Assembly (NCBI GenBank): GCA_033064195.1
Contig: JARBJD010000169.1
Span: forward strand, 94,342-158,341
Origin: Blattamonas nauphoetae
Taxonomy: Eukaryota > Preaxostyla > Oxymonadida
Reading direction: 5' to 3'
DNA length: 64,000 nucleotides
Shown: piece by piece, positions 13,789-25,780 of the stretch
How the letters are laid out: each line of letters starts with the position of its first letter
Position numbering within the stretch: the stretch's first letter is position 1
Position numbers and translations under genes: made by a program
Notes under the pieces: model-generated
The model's input: only the letters and a program-made list of their open reading frames with translations
The model's database searches: none
What the model was told of the DNA's origin: nothing

Positions 13789-15458
13789 ATGGAAGGTTGT
13801 TCATCCTCAGTCCAAAATCGTCCCAGCTTACCCCTCACCGGAGATGCCCATGACGATTATGTTCCCTTATTCATGCAAACGGAACTCTCCAACATCAAGG
13901 ACATTGATCAGGCTTCTCCAATGTTCCTTTCGCTTGTTGACTTCGTCAAGGAAGGAAACACGTTGGATGATAATGCGGCTGATAAAGCATATGATGTTCT
14001 GTCTGTTGTCATGCCAAACTACTACGGTCGGTTCACAGTCGAACAGATCCTCTTTGAACTTGTTCCCACACACGATGGTTCTTGTTCAGGTTTAGCCAAA
14101 TCGATTGTTGTGCTCCTCACATCATCCAACGAGATCCTTGTCTGGTCATCGTTGTCATTTCTGCATTTCGTTTTTGCCTACGCCGAATCAACACACCACT
14201 TCGCCTTTCTCCAGACAGGATTCTTTTCTCTCCTCCCCCAAGCATTCTACGAACAGGAACTGCACATTTTTTTCCCTCAGCATCTCCCTCTAATGAAAAT
14301 CATCCAACTATGCATGAGATTAATCAATCCGTCTGAAGTTCAACAACTCAACCAAAAATTTCAACTTTCGGAGGATATCATCCACCTCACGTTCATCGAC
14401 AAGTGTTTCCGTCCCATCGAACCTTTTCTGAAGGCCATCTTCCGGGATAGACGCCAAATCTCAGATTCCAAAGATTCTCTCCATTTCTCTGATCTGTTTG
14501 TATCGATAGTCGAACTCTCGCCCTTCCTGGTACCGATGACCAGGCATTAGGTGAGCTGGGCACAATGGCGACAAGCTGAGCACATCGGTGCTCAGCTTGT
14601 CGTCCGGGGGGCTGAGCACCGGCGCCAAAATAAGCGCCACGATTTCGACTGATTTCAGCGATTGTTCAAGCAAAAGGGGTTCAATTCCCCTTTTGAAGAT
14701 TTTTTTTGTTTTTTTCCACTTCTTGAAAGATGGTTCATTTCATCGTTAAATACTGGTTGTTAAAATGAAAAGTCACTGAGGAGAGGTGTGGATGATTTTG
14801 GCTGGATCTGCCCCACGAAAAAAAATGTGTGTCACTGAGATTAATAATCATCACATAAAACACCATGAATATTCGTCACCTCGTTCATTTTCGACATAAT
14901 TGACTCCTTTTTTAATTCTTTATCATTCAATTCGGGCTAAATGTGTTCAAAATGTGACTAGAAAAACAGTGCGATCTATTTTCGCAAGAAATGAGATTTT
15001 ACCGTTTTGCTCGAAAATCCACAGGAAATGTGGACACTATAAAAGATTCAGAATGCAAGAAAAAGGAATTTGAACAGCCGCTACATCCTGAGCACAAAAA
15101 AGCTGGGCACCGTGGGCACAATGCCTAACCCCTGCCGATGACCGAGTTCATGCTGTCTTCTTCATTTACTCTGGCCTACACAGACAGTCTGATCTTCTTT
15201 GAAGCTCAAACTTTGATCAACAATCTTCTACAGGGTATCATGTCTGGACTCAAACAATGGCAGAAGAACGGTTCCGCTGTTCGAAAGAGAGGAAGACAGA
15301 TTCTGACCAAGCTGTGCGAAGAAGGGCTGTCTGATGAAGCAGAGACTCTCTTCAAAAGTGTTCGTTTTGATCCGTTCGGACGGCCTGTCCTCTCTCTGGG
15401 AACGAATGTGATAAATCAGATGGGCGAGAATGTCCAGGACTGGGCGACTAATGTATGA
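13789..15458 (+). pseudogene. Helical-repeat gene split by a 593-bp insertion
   Basis: An all-helical protein without a recognised family name. The first part (13789-14541) ends inside the insertion after VPMT, and the second part (15144-15458) resumes with EFML. Taking out the element and one copy of the 9-bp duplication restores one continuous frame of about 350 residues. The C-terminal half includes KRGRQILTKLCEEGLSDEAE. The gene at 15.9-17.6 kb is a neighbour of similar character, so this is probably a multicopy host family. An upstream in-frame ATG exists at 13723; the ATG at 13789 is taken because the sequence after it looks protein-like. Function unknown. Confidence 0.5.
14542..15134. 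mobile_element. Non-autonomous MULE-like element with 9-bp target duplication
   Basis: The element sits between two copies of CCGATGACC (14533-14541 and 15135-15143). Its ends are short imperfect inverted repeats (AGGCATTAGG against CCTAACCCCTG), and GCTGGGCAC/GGGCACAATG motifs recur near both ends. It carries no coding capacity. A 9-bp duplication is typical of Mutator-like elements and matches two others in this window. It inserted in the coding sequence of the helical-repeat gene. Confidence 0.7.
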
Positions 15459-15947
15459 AGTTTGGAAGAAAAGATGTTCGAGTGATTGATGAGTTTGAAC
15501 GTTCATTTTATCGTTTTTGAACTTCGTTTTGGAAATTTTGTCGCACATATATGCACAACGATGAAAAATCTGAGAGGAAGACCAGCGGAATTGTTAAAGA
15601 GTTTTTCTAGTTTTCTCTAAATGGGTCAGATCCGAGCAACTCACTAAATCCAATACAATTCACGAGAACCAGGCAAGGTGAAAATGAGAACATATATTCA
15701 AGGCAATATTGAGTTTTTGAAACTCTCGAAAGACCGACTGCAATAATCACACCCATAGAAAATCCTTCAATCTGAGGCATTCTTCCATCGGCCAGTCTGT
15801 GGTCATATATTGCATCTGCTCGTGTATTCACCGCTCAACAATACCATGCTCGTCGACAATACCCCTTCGTCTCCCCAACTTGACAACGCAAACGCTCCAA
15901 CAACAGTTTGACTGAATTGTCTCAATATCACTATGAAATGTTTACAG
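15459..15947. other. Intergenic between two helical-repeat genes
   Basis: No ORF with convincing composition. A possible GTATG donor follows the last codons of the upstream gene (15453), so a further 3' exon cannot be excluded, but I could not place one. Confidence 0.3.
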
Positions 15948-17587
15948 AACTTGCTTGAAGTGTTTCTAGGCCAGATATGTGGAGACTCCAATCCACTCCG
16001 TCCAATAACGTTGAATGATCTCCTCGCCCACGCGACTGGTTTGTTTCGCTTTGTTTTCGTTCACTCTCGTTGATCTTGTTCACAGAATCTAATTGGATGC
16101 TTTCTGCCATCCTAGTATCGGAGTACATCAAACCCTTTGAGCAATATTGTAAACAGACCCAAGCATGCGATGTTCCAGTTTGATTTTTGTTGTGTCATCC
16201 TTTCTCAGTTAGGTCTCCCGAAGTTTTTGAAACTCATTGGTCTGACACTGTTCTGTGGTCATCTTCACTCTTTTTCATCATTTCTTCGGCCAGGAAAAAC
16301 ATCAGAAGCAGAATGTCTTCGAGTCTGTCAATCGTCGATCCCATCCTTCTTTCTCGAGTGGATGATCTCAGTATCGAATGAAAGCATGATCAAAGAAGTA
16401 TATCTTCTTTCACACTTCCTTCATTTTGTTTCAGATCGGAAATTGTCTGTTGATATGGACATCAACTCGTCGATTGTCTTCCACCTTCCTCGCTCACCAC
16501 AACTCCGAACTTCTCGCATTTTTCCATCATTTTGAGAATCATGAATTGAATATTCCACATTTGAATGTTCTCTCCCAGCTGTATTTCTCCCCTCATCCCG
16601 AAGTATCGAAGTTGATTCTCAGATCGCTCTGCACTCGAAGTCAGTCTGATTCAGACATATGCTACAGACTCCAAACAGACGGAGTGCCTTCTGTTTTGAT
16701 CAAAAGTTCATCGAAGGTCGAGCCATTTGTCAAACAGCTGTGTGGAAGGATGGTCTCACACGTTTCACAAATGAAGTCACTTTCCGCAGAATCACCACCT
16801 TCGGATCCAACCGTATCTGCTCTCTCCAGCACCCTTCCCGAGGAATCATCACTTCTCACTGGAGACACTTTGTTGGCAGTTCTTTGTGAGGAACTCTCAC
16901 TCATCGACACACTGCTCAAAGACTTGTGTAGCAGGTCAGAAAAAGTATGTCATTGTCTCTCTTCAGCTTGTCCAGATCATGATCGACCGTGAGATTATTT
17001 GTCTCCTCAAATCAACCATCATCGCCTGCCTCGATCTCTTGGAACTGCCACTAACCTCGTTGAAATGTTTGGATGGCATCACAGACAAGTTGATCACAAT
17101 TCTCGACCATTCATGGGGATCAATCGCTCGATGTGTGATTGACGTCCGCTCGTCACTCCATCTCATCTTTGCACGCAGATTCCACAATATTCCGGAATTG
17201 TGCTCCCTTGTGGAGCGAACTTGCCGACATTCTTCACCAACACACACCTCTCATCTGGACATGATCATTTACCTCTCGTTCAGTCTCCCCGACTTCTCAG
17301 TTGGCATGGTGAAAGAGAATCTTGTCCAACGAGTGATCAACACTTCGAATCCGACAACAGTTTCAACAACAAATCGAACATTCCATATGAATCTCATCGA
17401 ATCTGTGGCAAAGCTGATCGGAACACAGAATCGGTACTTGTATGGCGAAACAGAGTGGAAACCCATTCAACAACTTCAGTTTGAACATGGGTTGAAACCA
17501 GCAAAACAGTATCTGCAGTTCATTTTTCAGCGAGACGAATTCTTTGCGAAAGATGACTTCATAGACCCTCCACAAACCCGTTTTTAA
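15948..17587 (+). pseudogene. Helical-repeat gene with three short introns and one frameshift
   Basis: Exons joined by frame are 15948-16038, 16086-16177, 16209-16944 and 16967-17587. Introns are 16039-16085 (47 nt), 16178-16208 (31 nt) and 16945-16966 (22 nt, GTATGT...TTCAG), and each restores the frame. A one-base shift near 16495 separates the HLPRSPQ and ELLAFFHHF parts of exon 3, so the copy is either broken or contains a sequencing error. The product is leucine-rich alpha-helical (for example DREIICLLKSTIIACLDLLE), ending in a charged aromatic segment and TAA at 17587. The 5' end is uncertain: exon 1 begins after a good TTTACAG acceptor and no upstream coding exon was identified. Same type as the 13.8 kb gene. 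Confidence 0.5.
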
Positions 17588-18335
17588 ATATAAACCCGTT
17601 TTAATTCAGACTTTATTTGTTCGAAGAGGATTTACTGGCAGTGTCACTAAGCTTGGTTCATTTGAAATTTGTCGCAGTATCTAAGCAATCAGGATTGTTT
17701 CAATAAAATGTGAAAGACTTCATCAAAGAATGGGTTGGTTGATCCTTTTAATTCTCTCACTGGCCTTGTACCCGCAAATCGTATTCTTTTCACTTAATGA
17801 TGTCACTCTCTCTGGAATTCCGCGCTTTGCCGTATTTGAATCGTTTTTCATTCTCATGAACAAGACTTCTTGAACGTACAAATATGGATGTGAGATTGCT
17901 TTCTAGTTTTGCTAGCAACAGGATATTTTCCCATTCCATCTGAACTCTCCCACTCTTCAACAAATTCCAGGTGGTGAACTCTCGTTACTTCTGGAAAAGG
18001 GAGGTGAGATTTGGGCAATTCTCATTGAAAGGTCGCAAAACACTATGGTGCGTCCCAAAAAAAAATTCTTTCATAAATCACCAGCAATTTTCTGTAGAGC
18101 ATATCACACTCAATGACATCGGTTTTGGTGATGATCGCGTGTCATGTCGAAAGTTTACACCGTTCTTTGTGAAAAAGACAGAATGAGAGTTCAACGAGTG
18201 AAATGTTCTTTTTATTGCATTTGTACAAGTAAATCACCCAATGCCATTGTTGTTGAGACGTTACAGCCAAGTCTGTGCGAATGGACAATTCTACAGTAGG
18301 ATCTGGACAGCTTTAGGTGATAGGTCCTTTCTTCG
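17588..18335. other. Low-information stretch with one small ORF
   Basis: Mostly AT-rich and non-coding. A 71-codon ORF at 17971-18186 (plus) has believable composition (YFWKREVRFGQFSLKGRKT) and may be a remnant of a repeated gene or of the 5' part of the following transposon. No terminal inverted repeats were found by eye. Confidence 0.25.
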
Positions 18336-18548
18336 ATGAGTGTTGATGAGCAAACCCCATTTCGGTTGTTATCGCGTCATAAACGTGGCGAAATTACCAA
18401 ACTTGCGTGGGACGCCATCTCTTCATTCTGGTCGTCCAACCCGGATGATCTGATGATCCATCTCGTCTGTTCCAGTCTGAAATGTCCGGCTGTGTTAGAA
18501 TCCATTGAGGAGAATCACAATAGTATCGATTCCTTCTTTGAGTCATGA
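18336..18548 (+). pseudogene. Possible N-terminal piece of the DDE transposase
   Basis: A short ORF (HKRGEITKLAWDAISSFWSSN) directly upstream of the transposase ORF, ending in TGA 26 bp before its ATG. The intervening bases contain CTAAAC and TTTCCAG, like a short intron, but no donor I could find keeps the frame. It may be the true N-terminus of the transposase or a separate fragment. Confidence 0.3.
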
Positions 18549-18573
18549 TTGTTTCTAAACATTTCCAGAAAAG

Positions 18574-20359
18574 ATGAAAAACCTTGTGCGAGACTTACTG
18601 TCAATTGGCCAAAAACAGAGAATCATACCACTTGATATTGAATCTGTACTCGCAAATCACTTTTCGTTGCCTTTTTTAGCATCTTGTGGGTTTCAGAACT
18701 CAAAAAGTCGTTTTGATTCAGCACGAAGGCACTTCAGAAAAGGACGACACAAAAGAGACAAGGCCACACACCCACCACCATCCCGGACTTCGCTAAATGA
18801 GAGAGAAATGGACCTTTTCCGTGATTTCATAATGAATCACTCGGAGGAAAGTTCCAAGGAACAACGCCTTGTCAAAGCGGATCCGTCCAAATGGATGAGA
18901 TTTAGGTCAATATGCAGGCCAAAAGGAGCGATCTGGCAAGAATTAGAGAAAGAAACTGGAATAAAAATGGGGTATAGTACCTTCTGCCGTCTAACAGTGG
19001 ATCTGCGTGAATCAAGAAGAAGGACAGACGTCTGTCCTGACTGTCTTCGCCGAAAGGAGGCTTCCCGTGAGCTTGCGACTCTTCAAGAATCTGATGAAGA
19101 CAAGATAGAGCAACTCGAAAAAAGAAATACAAGCCCTCGATTATCATCTTTTTGAGGCGGAGGATCAGCGAAGAGGGATAAACAGAATAAGACAAAATCT
19201 CAAACCGAATCAATTCATGATTGTTGCCGATTTTAAGGAAAATTGGAAGATTCCAATTACTGTCGAAGAATCTCAACTAGATTTCTTTCAGAAACAGCAG
19301 CTAACAGATCTTGCTTTCGTTGTCTTCTATAGGAATTTAATGGGAGAGCTGAACAAACAAATCTTTCATTTGATTAGCGAGAACCTTAATCACAACGGAT
19401 CGTTCGTGGTTGAAGCGTTGGAGGCCCTATTGGAAGATAAACTCTTTGATCAAGCCCAGACTTTATTCTTCGTCTCGGATTGCGGACCGCATTTCCGTAA
19501 TAAGCAACTTCTGTGCTACTTTCTCTCCGATATTCCATCACTCAATCACTCCTTATCAACTTGGATCATGTTTTACTTCGAACACCACGGTAAAAATGTA
19601 TGCGATTCTGAATTCGGAACTATGACGACCCTATTGAAAAAACATCCTCCTCAGCAGACTATTTCCACCTGCACACAATTCACTGACTACTTTTCTAGAA
19701 TAGAGGAAGCTTCCACAGGGCGACAAGTGAAATACAATTGTTTCTCTCCCACCTTTCCAGCCGAGTCGCCTGAGATCGACTTCGATGGCATTACGAAGTT
19801 CCTCTGTTTCACAATTCTGAACCAACAACTGATGTGTAGTCCTTCAGCATCAATCTCAGCTGACCTTTGGTGCTCTGTTCCCTTTCGATATCAGAGGGTC
19901 ATCAACGACTTCGATATCAAGCAATGGCACGAAATCATAGTTTCAAATCGAACTGCAACATCGAAGGATAAACAGACGCGATTTCTCCAGAGAATGCGAA
20001 TGATCGAGAAAGGATCGTGTCAGGAAGGCTCCAGAGACGGAAAAGTCGAGAAAGTTTGTTCATTTTCCCTTTTATCGTTTTCAGTGTCAGGAGAATGATA
20101 AATCTGGGCTCCTCCATCCGGTTGAAAGGCGAGTTCACATTTGTGATGACAAAGCTCCCCAACCGTCGCCACGAAAGCACAGACGCTTTTCAAATCGAAA
20201 AGTCGATGATGACTATGTTGAAGGTGAAGAATTTTCTCTTGACGATGAGGATGATCACACAATTCAGAAGAAAAAGCGGACAAAATCAAACCATGGAAAG
20301 AAGAGGACGACTATCGATTTTAGTGAATACATTTCGGGGATTAGCGAAGGAAAAATGTA
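18574..20359 (+). pseudogene. DDE-type transposase, one frameshift, 31-nt intron
   Basis: The N-terminal half has a basic region and a CPDC zinc-knuckle-like motif. Catalytic-type motifs follow: ADFKEN (19.22 kb), SDCGPHFRN (19.47 kb) and HHGKNVCDSEFG (19.59 kb). This D..D..D/E arrangement, with HGK before the last acidic residue, is found in several eukaryotic cut-and-paste transposases; the superfamily name is uncertain. Frames shift by one base at an A6 run (19118-19123), inside a coiled-coil segment that reads well on both sides, so a recent indel or sequencing error is likely. A GTTTGT...TTTTCAG intron (20054-20084, 31 nt) joins the body to an acidic then lysine-rich tail (KKKRTKSNHGKKR, a probable nuclear-localisation signal) ending in TAA. 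Confidence 0.6.
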
Positions 20360-21404
20360 ATTATCGTTTGTTCAATCATTTTTGAAGTGAGAAAGTGGAT
20401 ATATCTCGAGATAAAACGCAGGCGACATTTCAAAAAGAATCGCCCATTTAACCTCTGCAACAATCAATCGTGAATCCTCAAAAAAAACCCTTTTCTATAC
20501 TCACCTGTCAAAGAAGGCAGTTTTAACAAAGCTAGGAAGGCTATACTTTGAGATCATGATGACCCAGGCAATGTTTGGCATGAAACGGAACCGCAACTGC
20601 CCTCCAGCATTTCTGAATTCAAGCGATGCAAAACGACTCTCTGGGTATGAACACAATCAACTAGAATAAAACTGTGATCAGAAATGGGACAACCTCTTAC
20701 TAAACCTAGTACTGATGCTCAACGCTGCTATCACCCACTCTCCATTCGGCGAGGCCGCCGACGTGTCTCTGAAACCGAACATATTCTTAGATTGACCCAT
20801 ACCTCCAATTGTCCTCGCTCGACACTGCAAATCTGGTGCTGAACCTGTAAAACTAGCAAAGAGTGGACACGGATCACGGAAGGACCAGATCCTGAAGTGG
20901 AGCGGCTGCTCGGCCAGATCAACCACACAATCGAACCAACATCCATCACCGACCACCACATCCCAAAAATGGACAGAGGTAACATGGTCGCTGAGCAGAT
21001 GTAGAATCGTACAATGCCACAGCACTGGTTGGACAGGACGTAGCAGACCGACATAGCCACGAACTCCAGTACGCTTCTTACAGAACGGTCGAAGAAGGGC
21101 GGGGAGGAGGAGGGTATTATGACGCGGCCATCAAAAGTTACGATTGGACTCGAACATCATCACAAACAAGCCGCAGTCACGAAAACTTTCCGCTCATCAT
21201 CCTCTCCACATCCACTCCCAACTCAGCTACACTCTTCAACTCATCAAACCCACACAAACTCCATCACTGCTCCCTCACATTCCTCCAACCGTATTTCCAT
21301 GATTTCTCGCCAACTTGTTCAGAAGTCTGGACGAGACTGACAAGATCGATACGACGGAGGTGAGAGACAACTTCGCCACTTGGGAGGACAGTCGTCTCGA
21401 CTAG
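20360..21404. other. Unassigned remnant between transposase and minisatellite
   Basis: No convincing gene. Minus-strand ORFs at 20678-21060 are cysteine-rich and could be beta-helix family debris, but they lack the CGxxxxPC signature. The right part (21119-21340) is serine/threonine-rich and leads into the 30-bp repeats. Confidence 0.25.
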
Positions 21405-22255
21405 GCCCCACATTGGACCATCCTCACACATCTGGCCTCACTTTGGACCATCCTCACACACCTGGCCTCACTTTGGACCATCCTCACACACCTGGCCTCA
21501 CTTTGGACCATCCTCACACACCTGGCCTCACTTTGGACCATCCTCACACACCTGGCCTCACTTTGGACCATCCTCACACACCTGGCCTCACTTTGGACCA
21601 TCCTCACACACCTGGCCTCACTTTGGACCATCCTCACACATCTTGTCTCACTTTGGACCATCCTCACACACCTGGCCTCACTTTGGACCATCCTCACACA
21701 CCTGGCCTCACTTTGGACCATCCTCACACACCTGGCCTCACTTTGGACCATCCTCACACACCTAGCCTCACTTTGGACCATCCTCACACACCTGGCCTCA
21801 CTTTGGACCATCCTCACACACCTGGCCTCACATTGGACCATCCTCAAACACCTGGCCTCACTTTGGACCATCCTCACACATCTTGTCTCACTTTGGACCA
21901 TCCTCACACACCTGGCCTCACTTTGGACCATCCTCACACACCTGGCCTCACTTTGGACCATCCTCACACACCTGGCCTCACTTTGGACCATCCTCACACA
22001 CCTTGTCTCACATTGGACCATCCTCAAACACCTGGCCTCACTTTGGACCATCCTCACACATCTTGTCTCACTTTGGACCATCCTCACACACCTGGCCTCA
22101 CTTTGGACCATCCTCACACATCTTGTCTCACTTTGGACCATCCTCACACACCTGGCCTCACTTTGGACCATCCTCACACACCTGGCCTCACTTTGGACCA
22201 TCCTCACACATCTTGTCTCACTTTGGACCATCCTCACACACCTTGTCTCACATTA
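21405..22255. repeat. 30-bp minisatellite, about 28 copies
   Basis: A head-to-tail array of a 30-bp unit. Variants are interspersed: TCTTGTCTCA replaces CCTGGCCTCA in seven or so units, and a few units carry ACATTGGACC or CAAACACC. Because 30 is a multiple of three, both strands stay open: 315 codons on plus (decapeptide LDHPHTPGLT) and 278 on minus (RMVQSEARCV). The shared variants look like unequal crossing-over or conversion. No sign that either ORF is a gene: there is no conserved start region and no other domain. Confidence 0.9.
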
Positions 22256-22799
22256 GTTCATACACCAACTCCTGATTTTCTCTTGGGTTGTCCACACTAT
22301 CTCACGTTCACCATTCACGAATTATAGTGTATTTTGTTCTCAACAGAAATTATGCCGACATCAAAGAACTCTAGTGCTGACATTTCGTCGAGGGGCAAAA
22401 GAAAGAGCTCGCTATCCGATCGAAAAACACTCTACTGACAGAGTTAATTCACAATGCGAACAGTGTATTGACCACCAGACCATCGTTTCCTACCTGTTCA
22501 CAACTCGTTTCCAGTTGCTCACACCTCATGTCCATTTGCTCACCATTAATTTCCAGTTACTCACATCTTTGTCGAGCACATCAGTTATCTTTGCTACATA
22601 GACAAATGTCTGGATCGACGGCATACCAGCTGACTCCACATCGAAACGTGTTCAAGGTTCACAAACACTCTCATACACCAGCCCATCTGCTTTGCAAACC
22701 CTTCTGTCACTCTCAAATCCACCATCTTCACCAACGATAAAGTTTTCTTCTTCACCACCACAACTGGCTTCAACACTACATTATGCAAACCATCGCTTG
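22256..22799. other. No supported gene
   Basis: Follows the minisatellite. It has short serine/histidine-rich ORFs with a second, weaker repetition (GTTCACAACTCGTTTCCAG-like phrases at 22495-22570). It may be decayed 5' sequence of the beta-helix pseudogene. Confidence 0.25.
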
Positions 22800-25410
22800 C
22801 TCCACTTTTCCATCAGGTGTCCGTTCTGAACGCGCTCTTTGTCAATTGCGAGATAATGCTCTTTGGAGGAGTGGTGCGTGACAAGGAAGACTGAACTCTC
22901 TTCTCGCAGCCAACACCACATTCACCCGCTCCGGCAACACATACACCAACGTAACAAGCAAATCGTTCGCACTAACAACCACGACAGCCCAAGTCGTTTC
23001 AGTGGACCACCGCTACGAACAATGCACGGATAAGCAATGTGTCTCGTTGAACATGCATGGTGGTGGTATTCGATGCAGTCCTGGGGCGAATCTTGCTGTC
23101 GATAATTGCACATTCGAAGAATGCAGGGCCGCACGCAGTTCTGACGATGTTGAGCGTGAAGGCGGTGGGATCTACATCGCTTCTTACGAAGATAGTGGGG
23201 GAGCATCCATTACGCGTAGTATCTTCTCAAAATGCCAAGCTATTTGTGGAAGAGGAATTGGTTGTCGGGAATGCCCACAGGATCTGTTCTCTCAAACATC
23301 CGATTTGAGGATTGCAAGGCAACAGCAACAGCGGGGTGTCTCGACAAAAATGCAGCATCTGGTTCGATCAGTTATTCAAATATCCTCTTCGCACATGGTG
23401 AATGTCGAGAAGGGAATGTAATATTTTCGAGTGTTTCTGACACAGACGCCTAAATTGCTTTTTTCAGTTGCATTTTCTTCTCGAACGTCGCCAACACAAC
23501 TCGAGAAGGCATAGTCAATGGGACAACAATGAACATGCCACTTGCGAACGGCATCATGTTTCATCATCTACCTGTCTGGAAACGAATCTTGAAGGACAAA
23601 TCATCCTTCGTGAATTGCTTCAGCACCTCAGACTTCCCTCGAATCAATATCCAACAGACTCCTCTCGTTGTGGATTTATCTGCTTTTGCCGACGGAAACG
23701 AGACACTCCTGGACATCCAACTGCCGACACTTGGAATTGCTGTGAGTGCCGACGCGGGGTCAGACGCAGATGGGTGTGGATCGACCGATTTGAATCAGAA
23801 ATGTCGTTCGATTGGCTTCGCTGGGCAGAACAGATTGGCCGACGCAGACACGTCTGTTGTCGTCGAGAGTGGTCGACATGAAGAGACCCTCTCGTTCGAC
23901 GTGGGAAGCAAGGCAGCGTTCTTATCGTTGATCGGCGATGCTCATCCCGTCGTCAGCTTCACACCTCAACTTTGCGAAGACAGTTTCCTGCGACTTGGTG
24001 TTGGGAAGGTGTCGCTGAGCTATTTCTCGTTTATTCCGTGCGGGACAGCCAACATCGTGAAAGTTGTTGGAGCAGAAAAACTGACAGTCGAATCGTGTCA
24101 GTTCCAGAACGAAGCTGGCCTCACTCTCTCCGATCTCATTATCGAGGATTGTTCGGGTTCCGATGTCTCGTCTCTCTTTGTCATGTCTTCGGTCACACCC
24201 ACAAATCCCATCTCGAACTCAATCAGCGCGACGAACTCTCCCATTTCTTCAGTCGACAGCGACACAACCACAGTCTTCCTTTCCAAACCCAATCCAATCG
24301 TGATCAATCCCTCCGACGGACTGGACAATCTTTTCTACTGGAAAGACACGCGAGGTTGCGTCTCTCTCTCCTGTCTCGCACATCGAATCGGGAAAGGACT
24401 TACATTGCTGATCTCCGTCGCTGCTGGCACGTCTCTGGAGTCTTTGGTGACACAGTCCGTGACGTATCAAATTCGTTGGATGATGGAAGCGTCCTCCACT
24501 CCACCCACTCGTCGACCTCTGACAAACTTTCAATTGTCTCAATGATATTATCATTGTGTACAAGTTCAGCCGGAAATGGAGGAGCGCTTTCTATGACTCT
24601 GTCGTCTTCAGCTCTCTTCTCGATCACTGACACATCGTCGTTCACTTTGTGCACTGCGAGTGGGAAAGGATCGAAATTGAATCTCTCTCGACCTAGCCTT
24701 GTCTCGTTCCTCACACCAAATGAAGGAGCTGGACCTCTGGACTCGATCAAGCCAACACCCACCACAAAAGCGGCTGCTGATGGCATTCTGAACGAGTTCT
24801 ACAACTTTGAATCATTGAGCTCGGAAGGATCGCTACTTTTCTACTGGTATCCCTTCAGCATGGTGGAATCGACAATGCATGTTCACTCATCTGGACACAC
24901 TCACCTGCTGTGTGGGAAAGAAGCCCTTCCTTGCCGAACACTTCCCGACTCTCTTAGCAAGATTCAATCAGCCAACACGTTGATGATCGATTTGCACGTT
25001 GACCTGCCGTCGAAACTGTCGTCTCTCCCACGAGCCCTAGCTCTCACCACAAATCGGTCTTCAGAGCCCACAGTCATGGATGATGGCCAACATGAAGTCA
25101 GCCATTCTGGATTAGGGCTGACACTTAAATCTCTCTCAATCGAAGCTGTCTTTATCGCATCGACACCGAGTCTGTCCATGTCTTTTGAGTCGTGGTCGAA
25201 TGGTCAACAGTCATTTCAGGGATCGACGATGACCACCCCGACATTGACATCAACACCGTTTCTTTCTATTTTTTAGGAGGAACAATGGATGTTGGTTCGT
25301 CCACATCGTTCGTCAACTCGAAAATAGCCGATCATCAAGCCTCCCTTCTGTCGATTGGAGGAGGTTCAGCTGCGATTGACCATTCTACTCCCCAATAACG
25401 ACGATCCTGA
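22800..25410 (+). pseudogene. Decayed beta-helix surface-protein gene
   Basis: Beta-helix family sequence continues for 2.6 kb but jumps frame several times (open pieces at about 22.9-23.4, 23.3-23.45, 23.5-24.54, 24.54-25.28 and 25.28-25.40 kb). Hallmarks are MHGGGIRCSPGANLAVDNCTF, repeated disulfide-type cysteines, and two copies of the family signature: ADGCGSTDLNQKCRS near 23.77 kb and CGKEALPCRTLPDSL near 24.92 kb. Two signatures suggest two successive beta-helix modules. No signal peptide or membrane segment was located. The many frame changes argue for a pseudogene rather than introns, although some gaps could be short introns. Confidence 0.55.
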
Positions 25411-25780
25411 GTGCTTTTCGTCGGTTTGAAGCAAAAAGGAACATCTGATACAAAGGAGGAAGCGTGGCTGCCACCAAAATGGAGAGCAACGGATCAGATC
25501 CGAACCACTCGCCGTCGATTGTTCGTTCGGGTGGCTGTCACCTCACATCTTTCGGGACAACAAAAGATGGAGGAGCTGACATCGAAAGGAGGATAGAAGA
25601 TGACCGTCCTCAGAGAGGAAATGATGCTGTGTGGACTCGAGATTGAGATCCATGAGTCAACTTCAACACTGACAAAACAATCGTCTACACACTCTCTCAC
25701 GCCACCCTCATTGCAACCGAAGCTTCAATATTCAACTACTCAATCTGTTGATCTGATCGGTTTGGAGGAAACCTAAGAAG
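25411..25780. other. Remnant between beta-helix pseudogene and pogo-like element
   Basis: Only short shadow ORFs. Phrases such as GGCTGTCACCTCACATCTTTCGGGAC look like further decayed beta-helix coding sequence. No terminal repeat of the transposon next door was recognised. Confidence 0.25.

Noticed and set aside
21380-22327. 315-codon histidine/proline-rich ORF as a real protein
   Set aside because: It is a translation of the 30-bp minisatellite; the opposite strand is equally open and no unique domain flanks it.
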